Below are positions 1 to 12,282 of a stretch of DNA of 64,000 bases, piece after piece. The translations under genes and the position numbers were made by a program. Each line of letters begins with the position of its first letter. The first letter of the stretch is position 1. The notes below the pieces were generated by a model. It ran no database searches. It was not told where the DNA came from and worked only from the letters and a program-made list of their open reading frames with translations. This stretch comes from Druceiella hillmani (Eukaryota > Arthropoda > Insecta > Lepidoptera > Hepialidae): positions 4,196,501 to 4,260,500 of the forward strand of contig JAYKKI010000038.1 in the NCBI GenBank assembly GCA_039881145.1. Reading direction: 5' to 3'.

Positions 1-447
1 TTATCATTAATTATTATAACATTTACTTTATACTTGGCCTTTACATTATTCAAATCGATAGGTTTCATTTAATTATTCAATAAATTATATTAGAATTGAT
101 TAGTCAGAAGGTAACTAATAAAAGAGAAATGTCAATTTTGAATAACACAAAAACACACAAATGATTTACTTATCCACCAATTTAAAATAATAAATTATTA
201 AAATCCAGACAATGTATTGTTATACGCTGTGGTTAAAATAATTTTGCTTGCGTCTTCTGTTTATTCGAATCATAAGGAAAATGTATATCTGCTGAACTTG
301 TATGCTAAAGATCAAGGCTATTTATGGTTCAATTCAAATCATCTCAACCAAAACAACCGTTCATATCAAATTACTTCCAAGTGTTATAAAAACAGACATA
401 TGGATGGTAGTTATATTGTAATGATAATTAACTCAACCAACCCATTT
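1..447. other. Gene-free AT-rich DNA
   Basis: I see no supportable gene here. An open frame at 217-462 begins only at a TTG, has no cysteine pattern or domain I recognise, and runs into the inverted repeat that starts at 448. Confidence 0.5.
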
Positions 448-693
448 ATTTGCAATAAATAACTAAGTTACTTATTTTTGAGGTCGGTTCCAGCACTGTT
501 GACCGACTTAAGCATATTTGTAATTTAACCTAACTTATAAAGTAAATTTACAACTTTGACTTATAACGTACTTACAAAACTAAATAGATTCATAAAAGAC
601 GTATATATATTATAAAAAAGTACATTTGTGTAAGTTGATTGGCGGTGCTGGCGCCGACTTCAAAAATGAATAATTTAGTTATTTGTTGCAAAG
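448..693. repeat. Inverted repeat, MITE-like, arms about 60 bp
   Basis: The left arm (about 448-510) begins TTTGCAATAAATAACTAA and ends GACCGACTTA. The right arm (about 631-693) is its diverged reverse complement, ending AGTTATTTGTTGCAAA. Both arms contain a GTCGG..CCAGCAC core. The 120-bp loop is AT-rich and has no reading frame. The layout suggests a small non-autonomous DNA element, but no target-site duplication is clear. Confidence 0.6.
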
Positions 694-854
694 AACTGGG
701 TACCTATTTTGAGTTCATTATTATTTACTTTTTAGTACCTACCTTTTTTCAAGTCGGTTTTTTAAAAGATATTTCATGTTAACATTTTTAGTGATTAATA
801 TATTAATATTAATAATCACAATTATTAGTTTATTAGAAAATTGGACAACTATAC

Positions 855-1200
855 CAGTAGCAAATATCTTGAATCATTTTCAATTTACTACCATCCTTTA
901 AGGATGTTCATCTCCATAACTTATCACCAGACTCTGACTTGGTCGATGGTGTAGTTATTTGCAAAGTTACGACTACTAGTAGCAAATATATTTAATCACG
1001 CTTGGTTTACTAATATCCGTTAGGTAGTTCCATTGTTCATATTCAGAAATTATCATCACACCCTGAGAAATTATCATAAGTGGTGTAGATATTTTGCAAA
1101 ATAACTACCCGTAGCAAATATCTTGAATCGTAGTTGATTTGATGCCATTCGTTATACAGATTCATCATTCATTTCCGGACCTCATAATCAGATAATCATC
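855..1200. repeat. Three diverged direct repeats, period about 120-130 bp
   Basis: The motif GTAGCAAATAT(C/A)TTGAATC recurs near 858, 979 and 1110. Each copy is followed by a related tract ending in a GGTGTAG(T/A)TATTTGCAA-like segment. The copies are clearly diverged, which suggests an old tandem array or a repeat-derived fragment. No coding capacity is visible. Confidence 0.5.
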
Positions 1201-3990
1201 ATATTTATATGGGACTACACCTATAGCACCCTCTTTCAAATACAAAAAGAATAATCAAAATCTGTCCATTCGGTAAAGAATTATTGCTAAACATACATAA
1301 CAAAACATTCCGATGAATTCAGAACTTCCTCCTATTTGAAGTCGGTTAATGATAGATCGTTTCCTACATTGTTATTACAACAATTACTGACGCGATACTC
1401 AAAGACAGTCAATACAATTTAAAATAAGTCTGACATATTTTATTTATTTATTTATTCCTTGGCATGATTCGATAACATTATTTTTACTCTTAATTAGCAG
1501 TCACACCTGGAGAAGTTTAGCGTTTTCAAACTAAAGTCGATAAAGGATTAGTACCATGAAACGTTATGCATTGTATATATGTATATTTATAAGTATATAC
1601 AAATACATATATGTACATTATTGCATGTATTAAAGTAGGCCGTGTGGATTAATATATGCTAAAATCAAATTTATTGAATTTTCTCACAGCGTCTTTTCAA
1701 CGCGATAGTACACAAAATGTTCTCCCTTTTATAACTCAATCACGAGCTTACTACTACACAGTTGCTGACAGAAGCTAATTTTATTCTAAATTGGACTTTA
1801 CAATCTCATTTAGATTCACATTTTGATTACTCTATGGTTATTATCGTATTATCGTATATTCAATTAATTCAATTGGGCCACGAAGACTTATTGCGAGCGT
1901 TCGACTCGTACTGAACCACGTTCTGGTTCAAATTACACAGTATTTATTTATTTTAAATATTTAAATTCTAAATTCGGCAAATGAGAGGTAGTTGAACTGG
2001 CACACTATAAACCTTTATTATTGCTAGTTAGCCTTATTATTGCTAGTTAACGATCTGATTTGTATGGTGACCCTCACCAGTTCTGAATAAAAATTCAAAA
2101 ATTATTTAATTCCGTGTGAAGACTGTAAGGATACCTTTTAAACTTATGGCATCGAAGTAAGTTGACGCGCCCTCTTTTAAAGGACGTTTATAATCTATGT
2201 CTTGGCTGGTAGGTCGAATGATTCTTTCGCTATAAATTGCTGTACGCTATAGTAACTATGTTTAAAATGTCTTTAGAAACTAAAAAAAATCTTACTCATA
2301 TATAGTCATAATTTACTAGGGAATAGTCTAAATGACCGGCGGTTGTGCGTAAGCCAAACTTCCGTAAAACCCACCGCATGCCCGCCACGGCGACATCAAA
2401 ATTTTCTATTAAGAAATAGACATTTACTGAGACATTTGGTGATTTTCGATATTTGATAATCTTATAAATAAACATTGGTATAATTTATAATACTCATACA
2501 ATAGATAATTGTTAAAACGAATTATAGGTTATCATCTTAATCATCCCAATGTGACACTGTGCCTCGCGTAATACATTTTGGCCTCCTGTAGATTTGCGTT
2601 ATAAAAGTTAAATCCAAAGTTAATTTTTTTCTGATGCAACAAAGTAGAGAATATTACATAAAATTTCAAATTTTATGCTTCTAGAAGAGCATAGGTAGAG
2701 ATTATGACCTAGATATCAAATTTTGTTGTATTTCGAGATATGGACTCCCATTGATTTAAGTGAGACACAACCTGAAAGAAATGTAAAAGTTTACTTTTCA
2801 AACCTAAGTGTTAACTCAAAAACATGTTTCACATTGTCCTCATAGGATGTTTAATTATAAGCTTGATAGAGAAAATTACTCGGCAAAGTGATAGATTCCA
2901 AATCTCTTTTGTTGACTGCACGAAACTTGTTCATTCAATACCAACCTATACGTCATTGTTAATTGATAGAACGGATATGTGTAAATGACATACATATAAT
3001 TTTATAGAGGCAAATATTTAGGAACTAGAGAGCTTGTCCACATAGACTCCATTCCCGATATTCTTAGGCTAGGCCCACGCCAAAAGTGACATCTCCATAT
3101 ATGGTACACAAGAATTACACTCATGGCACTATTGGTTGGAACTTTATACAAAAATAAATGTTGTTTTCCCGAAGTATTGAATGATTGTTCATTAGTGAAA
3201 GCCAAAGTTTAAAATTGACTGTACATTTAGGGGTTATGGGCGCATGGAATAAAAATGTCAAAATCGACAATATTCTATATATATATATTCTATATAAAGA
3301 GGGAAAACCACCGCCGTAGAGTGTTGAGTCGATCAGAAATATATGATTTTTGAGGGCGCAGCACACTGCATATTTCCATGTTAGGTTTATGGTCGCTTGT
3401 AGACAAGCTGCAATGTACGTGCATTGGGAAAGACCTACCATATGTCCAGAGTGGACGGAGATAGACTGTTGATGATTATGTAAAGAAATGGGCAATTATA
3501 AAGTTAAGTTCCATAAATGTGCCCCTTATGTGCCTTTTAAATCAGCGGCAATCGAATGTTCGTCCACTTTCGTTCAGCGTGGTGCAATAAAAAATAAACT
3601 TGTCCGTACGCTTCAATATCTCCTGGTGACTAGAAAGGGTATATATGTGGAAAGCGCTCGATGTGGCCGGTTAGTTAGTTAGTTCGGTTAGTTAGTTACC
3701 CGAGGGTACTTTCTATCACAGCTTCGCAACTTCTAACATTTTTTATTTGTCTGCTTAAAAATTTTAGGCGCTTCAGAGGTTTTTTCAAATGTTATCTCTT
3801 TTCGGCGGTGTACTTTTATGTCAGTTGTTAATTTAATTTCAGTTGGATTACATAAATTTCCATAATATTCACGAAGGGAACTCAAAAGCAAAATTAATTA
3901 AATGTCATAATTACGTAGAATTGAAAATTGATTACATTTCCCAAAATAATGTTCAAACGATTAAACATTCATTATTATTTACATATGTAT
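1201..3990. other. Gene-free stretch
   Basis: Apart from an (ATTT)n run near 1440-1455, a duplicated 20-bp stretch near 2015-2050 and a GTTA-type microsatellite at 3670-3698, I see nothing I can name. The open frames at 3002-3682 overlap on both strands and carry no recognisable motif. Confidence 0.4.
3670..3698. repeat. GTTA microsatellite
   Basis: Short run of GTTA units with one interruption (TTCG). Confidence 0.7.
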
Positions 3991-3997
3991 TTGAGAT

Positions 3998-4790
3998 ATA
4001 TAAATCAAATATTGAAGGAGTCATGTAAAACTTGTTTACTGTAAAATAAAAGAAATAAAAATTTGCTCTACCGAAAATTAAAGTCCTCACAGTCGAAATT
4101 AAAGAGAATAAATTAATTTGAAATAATGAACTCCTTTAACATGTAAATAGTAATAATGATACACTTTCAAGTGTCAAGAGAGTTCATTCTTAACAAATGT
4201 TACACTTCTACTACGATTTTCAGAGGACAAGAATTTTGATTACAAAAAGAATAATAATAAACAAATGTAATATTTGTAAATGACGAAAGTGCATCATTTT
4301 AGATATAATGAATGTATAAGAATTGAGCCAATTTTTCTCGATTATTGTTTAAAACTTCAAAAACCTGGTGACAAGATTTTTTTAAACGTCGCTAGTAGAT
4401 TAGAATAGAGTAATTTATTAATTTACCTACCGTTGCGTTGTTCGATGCAATTTCCATTAAAACAAAACTCGCATGAGGACGAACAGTTTTTATCGCATTT
4501 CTCGAAACAGCCGAATACTTCGGTATCAGAGTAACCCCACTTTCATTATTCTCTCTCAGGTCCCGTAATCAGAGATCAAACATTTGCTCTAATCCAAAAA
4601 ATATCTACTGTTGTCCATTTACATCTTACACTATTATGTGTTAAGAGAACTAGAATAATAACTAATAAATAACCATGAGACAAATTTGAAGTAAAATTGT
4701 AGTAACAAATTTAATATTAATAAATATTGGTGGTTTTTATAAATATTCCATTTTTCTTAAAATGTAGTCTCAATTTTACAACATCTAAAA
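3998..4790. repeat. Diverged 0.8-kb repeat, copy A
   Basis: Blocks such as AAAATAAAAGAAAT.AAAATTTG, TAAAGAGAATAAA, GAACGAACAGTTTTTATCG-like and TTCCATTTTTCTTAAAATGTA occur in the same order and orientation at 45290-46640. The shared region includes a minus-strand cysteine-rich exon at 4431-4541 with a conserved splice donor. It is therefore more likely a duplicated piece of a TIL-like gene with its intron than a transposon. Copy B carries about 480 bp of extra sequence beside the donor. Confidence 0.7.
4431..4541 (-). CDS. TIL-like cysteine-rich exon (partial gene, minus strand)
   Basis: Read on the minus strand the frame gives DTEVFGCFEKCDKNC, then SSSCEFCFNGNCIEQRN. It ends in a strong donor (AACG|GTAGGTAA, GT at 4430-4429) in phase 1, the same phase as the other TIL exons here. 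The start of the frame, (W)GYSDTEVFGC, lines up with C-G-x-x-x-x-V-Y/F-x-x-C of the TIL exons at 18953 and 62459, except that the usual first cysteine is Trp. The middle of a standard TIL domain is shortened, leaving six cysteines. No signal exon or good acceptor was found upstream (4541-5100); a TATAAA lies near 4907-4913 on this strand. The function would be a small secreted peptide or protease inhibitor. It may be a diverged family member or a relic. Confidence 0.45.
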
Positions 4791-5331
4791 CTACTAAAGA
4801 GTCGTGCGTCCTTGATGCCATCCGTTGCTTTCGCTAAAAACAACACAGTTACTTGTTTTGTTCTCAATTTTGGCACTACGCATCGAAATGATTCAGACAA
4901 ATGTCCATTTTATAGGTAAACTGTGAAGAATTTACACCATTCTTCTTGTATTTTCACAAACTCGCACAAAAATTACTATTTCATAAATGACAATTACACG
5001 ATACGTTAAAATAACAAGAATTTACTGAGTTTTTGTACAAAAAAAATTATTTGACATATATGCTAGTATCGAATCATTTCATCGATAATATTATCCATGA
5101 AGTTATTTGGGTTTAGTATTGTTGAATGAAAGTGTTTACCAATCGATATTTAGGCATTGCACATTTTAGAGTTCCGCAGCAAACTAGGAAATTTATAATT
5201 TTATCATGTCTTTCCGTCCATGTATCACAGCTCTATAGCTATGTAAGTTTTATATATTTTTCGAATACATTTTACAGATTTATGTGTTTAGTCAATTCAA
5301 AGAGAGGATCATTTTTTGAGGAAACTTCTTA

Positions 5332-5371
5332 TCTTTTTTCAAGCAATATAAATATATTGCTTGAAAAAAGA
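5332..5371. repeat. Perfect hairpin, 19-bp arms, 2-bp loop
   Basis: The arm TCTTTTTTCAAGCAATATA (5332-5350) is followed by AA and then its exact reverse complement (5353-5371). Confidence 0.85.
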
Positions 5372-8344
5372 GCTTAACTACTACGTTTTTTTTCTTTAAG
5401 TTCACCTTACATTTTTTTATCATATTATTCGTGTATTTAATAATGTGTTAGATATGTATATTAAATAAATGGAATTCTAAATAAGCTAAAAGGACACCGG
5501 CGAAATTAGGCCCACTTTTTATGCCAAAGTAAGCAGAATTGATTTGTATACCAAAAATGTACATTTTTCATTATATATTTAGTTATAAATAAATAAAATA
5601 AAAAAATGTAATACATTATAATCACACTTATTGTTACCTAGTTTCTGTTGTTGAATTGATACTATATATGTCAACAATTGCTCTCTACGTACCTATCTGC
5701 AGCTAGAACAGCAGCTGCCAGTCTTTCTTCCGACCCTGTAGCACGTTTGTGTTTCGATATAGATTATCGATCTGTAATAATAACAACATACTATACTTAA
5801 CTGTTAGCTTACATTCATTTCATTTTTGGCACTCTCTGTGCTTTGGTATTTTGGAAATAACGACAAAAAAAATTGAAAATAAACGAGTAAAGTAGTAAGT
5901 TTACTATAGGCTTCCCGTTAAGGCCTAAGGTGAGAAACAAGTCCTACTGAGCGATTAAGTCTTAGACTAGGTAAGATTATGAAACTGTATTTTAGTCAAT
6001 AAAGATGACATACAAAACTAAATTAAGATGGAAATATAAACCATATTATCTATTGACTGTGTAAATAAAAATATTGTAAAGAATGAAAAACGTACGCAGC
6101 CAGCGAAAATGTGTTCAATAGCATAAGCCTTTTTTATATCATTACCCCTATTTTGAAACAATGTTGACTTAGGTAATAATACTTTTCATAATATACGAGC
6201 TCCGAATTAAATTAAAATAATTGAATGACAATCATAAAACAATTCAAAAGAGACTGATGACCAAACAAACTGTTAATGTCCAGTTTCGATATAACGAATT
6301 TAAATGAAATAAGAAATTTAGGTGTTATACTAATTCCGTTTCAATAAAAATAACCACAGAAACCTTTATCTTTAAAATGAATGTTCGGAAAACCGGTCAT
6401 CACAACCTTTAATCTTTAGTAACCAATGTTAACCGGAAACTTCTTTCATTTGGTATATACCAATGGGCTTACGAATGGATACATTAGTTAATCTAAACAA
6501 GTTGCAAATCCTTATAATCGGTAGACGAATACTTCTTTCAAGTAATTAAGTATTTGATTTATAACAGCTACTGCACAGCGGCGCGGCAATCCTATTTACG
6601 CCTACTATTAACTGTTAACCTTTCTGCTTCTATAAAATCTTTCGAAAAAGTACAAATTCTTTGGTAATTCTTCATAAATACTCCATACACCTGTGTTATG
6701 TTAAAATGGTAATAAGTGGGAATAAAACATGTATTTGAATTTACAATAAAGTCAATGTGACGCTTTACAGAACGAGTCTTGCTCATTTAAAATTATTAGT
6801 ATTCTGTGAGCTCTAAAATAAAATAAATTTGCTTTATTAAAAAATTGTTACTTGAGAAAAAAATTAGATCATATATTTTCTTCAATTTTGAGATAAGTAT
6901 CCCAAAGTTAAACAAATTTTTCAACTTAAACGCTCATTGTTTCTTTTTATTGTTACATTCTGCAATATCTAATCCAAGAAATAAGTTTTAATGTTAATAT
7001 CTACACGAAAACGAGCTGTCTTATAGGGATAGACTTATTCCTTGCATGCGACTTGCATTACAATGGTAGTTGTGAATATAACTAATAGTTCACGAAAGAG
7101 AGCTGCGAGTATACGAAATGTGATACAAACCACAAACTCATAGCTTCATCGAAGCAATAGCTGAATAAATTTTTCTTCGCTAAACTCTAATGCCAGTCTG
7201 AATGACACTTTTTAGCACAATTGGATAGTTGACTACTACTAAATTTGCTGTTTTTTGTCAAATATAATGAGTATTCAAGTTATTTAACCAAAAAGCAATA
7301 TAAAAAAAAATTTTAAAAATGAATTGTGGAGATAAAGTTGGGATATTTCCTTGTCTCATTTGCACGCGTAAAATACAATTAGAAATCTTAAGAATGGCAT
7401 CACGATTCAGAATTTCCATCCTTGTACAAACGTAATAACGCAGACAATTTTTTAAATTTTTTTAATTCCTTGTCGGTTTGTCATCACCGTATCATAATTA
7501 ATTAAATAAAAAAAGGAATAGGGTATTTTACCCTATTGCTCCGTCTGATCGATTTCGATTTGAGAGATCAGTAGAAACTATGGTCCTGCCGTTGGTTAAA
7601 ACTTCTCATTTCAATGATTAAATTGAAATTGTAAAATATTTTCCTGATACGGCGTCCCTTTTAACAATTTAAATTATAATTTATCAAATTAGTACTTACA
7701 TGAGAGATCGCGTTAATTTCTTCTAGATCTTTTTCTTTTTTGTAATAGAACATAAGAATATTGGATAGACGGTGTCGGTCGCTTATGACCCAGCTCGTTT
7801 TTCTGTGGGAGAAAACGACAAACAAAGTCATATGAAAATTAACTAAATTTTGCAGGAATGCCGTAATAAACAGTTAAGGAGTTAAAATTATTATGGTATT
7901 AGTAGATCTATCTTATGATATACTTTATATTGGTGAATTATTATTAGTTTCGGAGATATAAGCCTAAAATGGAACTTGTGCATTTCGTTGCATGAAGTGC
8001 CTACTGTCTAATAGCGGACGTAATTCTACGTCAAAACGAATAATACATTATAATTTGAATTAACAGAACACTGCCTAATATTCCACCGCCACTATCAAAT
8101 AACTCTAATTGCTCCAGAGACGCAAACATGGCAAAAAAAACTTAAAACTAGACGGCCTTCCCAAAACCATGGATTCCTCAAGCGCTGGCTTTTACAAAGT
8201 TTACACTTACTTCTCAACTACATGTAAATCTCCACGCTTTCTCAACTACACTTGAAAAATATACTCGTAGTGAGTACAACGCATTAGGCAATTTATCTAA
8301 AAGATACTTCATTGTAAGACCCTACAGCTGTTGTGAATAATCAA
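5372..8344. other. Gene-free stretch
   Basis: No domain, splice-bounded exon or RNA gene recognised. The minus frame at 6592-6786 has no identifiable motif. AT-rich intergenic or intronic DNA. Confidence 0.4.
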
Positions 8345-8848
8345 AATAGTGTAATTTACTGTTATCATAATAGTGTAATTTACTGCTATCAAAATAGTGT
8401 AATTTACTGCTATCAAAATAGTGTAATTTACTGCTATCAAAATAGTGTAATTTACTGCTATCAAAATAGTGTAATTTACTGCTATCAAAATAGTGTAATT
8501 TACTGCTATCAAAATAGTGTAATTTACTGCTATCAAAATAGTGTAATTTACTGCTATCAAAATAGTGTAATTTACTGCTATCAAAATAGTGTAATTTACT
8601 GCTATCAAAATAGTGTAATTTACTGCTATCAAAATAGTGTAATTTTCTGCTATCAAAATAGTGTAATTTACTGCTATCAAAATAGTGTAATTTACTGCTA
8701 TCAAAATAGTGTAATTTACTGCTATCAAAATAGTGTAATTTACTGCTATCAAAATAGTGTAATTTTCTGCTATCAAAATAGTGTAATTTACTGCTATCAA
8801 AATAGTGTAATTTACTGCTATCAAAATAGTGTAATTTACTGCTATCAA
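8345..8848. repeat. 24-bp minisatellite, 21 copies
   Basis: Exactly 504 bp, made of 21 tandem copies of AATAGTGTAATTTACTGCTATCAA-type units (24 bp). Copy 1 has changes in its last bases (GTTATCAT). Two copies, near 8641 and 8761, share the same T-for-A change (AATTTTCTGC) exactly five units apart. Because 24 is a multiple of 3 and the unit lacks stops in one frame of each strand, long meaningless open frames appear on both strands: an eight-residue plus-strand repeat (QNSVIYCY) and an eight-residue minus-strand repeat (LIAVNYTI). No start context, signal or flanking exon supports coding. Confidence 0.95.
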
Positions 8849-11533
8849 TAACAATAACCGGCGAGGAAGAAATCAGAATTCCCTTAAAATATTCTTTCTT
8901 CGGCCTGAAATTTAATTGTATGTTAGAAAAACATTATCGACGAGAAATGAGGGAAAATCTGAGCTACATTTCTTTCCTAAACTTTAAAATAATGAATGAA
9001 TGATAACATATTAATTTTACAATTCATCTGACCGAAATTAAATATTTATCTTGGAACTATAAAATATTGCACTTACTGAATTTTGAATTCATAAGGAATG
9101 TTTGAACTCATTATACCAGAATATATTTTCTGAGTACTTTAAAATTCAATTAAGAAATCCAAAAATAATTTAAATGAAGCATTTGTTAAAAATTTATTTA
9201 CTGACAAGTCGTTTTTTCTTAGATCGGTTTATTAATAATTTATTGCTTACGGCTACACAGTATAACACTTTCATTTAATTACAACAATTTAAACGTAGTA
9301 AATTGATATATTTATATTTTTGTGTATTATTAAATTTTTCTCTTTTCATATTTTACATTACCATGTAAATTTTTCAAAATTTAGCTTTACCTTATTTTCA
9401 AAGATGTTATGTATTCATGCAAAGAACCGAATCCCTCTTTTTATTTAGAATTCATATTCCAGTTTATAAAATGTATCTGTGGAAAGTAATGTATGCTTAT
9501 ATTGAATGAATTCTGATCAATGGTCAAATAGGTACAGGTATAGGTACGTCGTTACAATAATTCGTTAAAAACAAGTATTTAAAGAGATCGTGCAGTTTTT
9601 GTGCAAATAAATTGTAACAATTGTATATAATAGTGTAATAAAAATATTTTATTTATCTATACTAATAATTATTGACAGTTATTTATTTAAATGTTTAATA
9701 TATATACGTATAAAAATCATAATAAAACAAAATATCGATATTCGTTCTAAAGGAATAACTGTTGGCTTCCCGCTAACACTATCCTACAAGCTTTATTGTA
9801 AACTGTTGTTTACAGAATTCATCTGTACAAAGTAGTATTAATGTAGTTCAAGTAGTTTTGTAAACAACAGAAATTATTTAAATTACGCAAAATTAAAGGA
9901 ACTGATAAATACAAATAAATGCACGTTAAATTTACCAAAAATTTAAATATATGAACGATGTAAAATTAAAGGATTTGATGAATAAATAAAATGCACGACA
10001 GAAACTCCGTGGAGTAAGCGATATCTTTAGAACCAACACATTGAAACAAAGATCATTTCTTCGTTTACTAAGCTCACCACCCAGTGGGTACGGCACTGCC
10101 TCTCACTTACCAGGTGAGTACGTTCATCAACTGTACGATATTTCAAATAATTAGTTAAGTTTTCGAAATTAAAATAAGGTTAATTAAAATTATTTTTCTA
10201 ATTATTTTCAATTTGTACAAATTTTAAAAATGTTGAAGTAACTTACATTTTATGAATTTCGTTGTTGAAAGTTGATGGTTTACAAAAACTAAAGTAACAA
10301 AACATTCAAAACTATCACTACTCTTACCTATCTACAACTAGTCAACCAGTTTAACAACCTACACAAACGAAACGAAAAATAAGGTATAAGTCTAGTTTAG
10401 CTATGTGAATTTCCCAGGTTTTTTGAGTTCAAATGAAAGAATATACATAAAACGACATATTTAAAAAATTAGGGATCGCAGACGATTATTACATAACAAA
10501 AAATTGATTTGAAATATGCACTTATTATGAAAAAATGCCCGTTGGTTATCAAACATATATTTTATAACCTCACTTTGCGCTATCTTTTTGCGCAATTCAA
10601 TATTTTAATTTCTTGGTTTTGTTTTTTTTTATCAATTCCTGTTTTTATTTGAAAATTCCGTGTTTTATATTGCTAAGAAGTAATTTGGTTAATTATATGG
10701 TTTGGATAATTTATAACTTATATTTCCTTGGAAAAATGTACTTTTGTATGTGAACTTTTCATATCACCTTTTTTTAATAATTGCGATCGAGTCCTCGTTT
10801 TTGTAAACACTTCGCTTTTCGCTTATACTCTTTCATTTGAACAAAATAAACAAATCTGTTATTACAAAAAATAAAGGTATTTAAATCGTTTAAAAAATAA
10901 ATAAATCAGTTAGATGGAGGAATCACAAATAAGCAATCACAGAATAGAAACAGACTTGATTTTCAGAAAGTTTCATTAAATACTCAAAGTTTTGACCAAA
11001 CTAAATCATTTTTAAAACATAAATAAACTACAAGGTAACAAGAATACTGACATAAACTAGTATAATGTTTCCATATTACGCTTACGAGACTATATAATAG
11101 TGTTATTTGTAAAGAAAAAACTAATTAAACCTGCTAAAGTAGGTAAACAACTTAAGCTTCATACTTTTTAGGGAATTTAACAAAAATATAACCACTTCGA
11201 CGTATTTAAATAATGCACTATCACATAACTAAACGGCGAACGTCGAAATATATGTTAACTAACAAATATCTATCGTTTTTCGACGATACAAACGATCTAC
11301 GACGACAAAAACAAAGACAACTGATGAATTGATCGATATGTGCAAGCTACTGATTTAAATCTCTTAAGATCGACACATTTTTGACAGATCGATTCTTTCT
11401 GATTGAATGAGATCGAAATGAAAGAGACCTATGACTTTAAGATCAATCAATCCGGTACATTTAGTATCCCACTCTTTCTTCGCAAAATCATTATATGTTT
11501 CTTGTTCTCGTGTGGGAATAGGTTTGGGAAGTT

Positions 11534-11536
<3 letters not shown>
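8849..11536. other. Gene-free stretch
   Basis: AT-rich DNA. No coding exon, RNA gene or structured repeat that I can support. Confidence 0.4.
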
Positions 11537-11615
<79 letters not shown>

Positions 11616-11645
11616 TATACATATATAGATATACATATATATATT

Positions 11646-11680
<35 letters not shown>
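11537..11680. repeat. (TA)n microsatellite, compound
   Basis: Two long (AT)n blocks are separated by a short interrupted tract containing ACAGATATACATATATAGA. The apparent Tyr-Ile repeat frame through it is a by-product. Confidence 0.95.
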
Positions 11681-11683
<3 letters not shown>

Positions 11684-12282
11684 GCGTATTATGCTATGTA
11701 CACATGGGTGATATAATTTTGATTTTTTAACTTATTCGGTCAAAGAATGTTGGAGAATAAATTAATTTTATTCACTCAATCTTTTCTGCCCAACTCTACA
11801 ATCTTGAGTCCGTTACCCATATTTACCGATCGGTGCACATTTCGTGTAGTAAAATATTTCCCCGATTTTTATTATTATTTTAAAATATTTCACCGATTTC
11901 CCGATTTTTTAATTTATATAAATAAATTAAAAAATTTGGTAAAAACGGATATTTTGTGTTCCAGCGAAAAGTTTATAGCACTTTCGTTTGCATCATTTGC
12001 GAGGTAAGTTCTTCTTCTTGATTTTATATGGTTACCAAATGATTTATTCCAAAATTTCATTCAAATCTAACTTTATCGATATATGAACTAGTGGATTTTG
12101 TTATATTGGTCGGCCAAAGCGGGTTAAAAGTACAGGGGTAATAATACGTATCACATCATACATATATATTTCTGGATGATGGGTGGATGATTAAAAGAAT
12201 ATGATTTAAATACTTATTATGATATATTGGTTTATATTATTTTGTTCCAGAATGCATAAAAATGCCACGTAATAACAAAAAG

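Noticed and set aside
217..462. Possible small secreted protein
   Set aside because: The hydrophobic start looks signal-like, but the frame begins at TTG, the true upstream ATG is out of frame, and its end lies in an inverted repeat.
8345..8848. CRISPR array
   Set aside because: The 24-bp units are contiguous with no spacers, and the context is animal DNA.
8309..8854. Long open frames on both strands with eight-residue repeats
   Set aside because: They are a by-product of a 24-bp tandem repeat lacking stops. Both strands are equally open, with no start context, signal or exon support.
11403..11711. 102-codon frame with Tyr-Ile repeats
   Set aside because: Almost entirely translated (TA)n microsatellite. 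The same applies to the frames through 42255-42312, 49274-49540 and 58929-58990.
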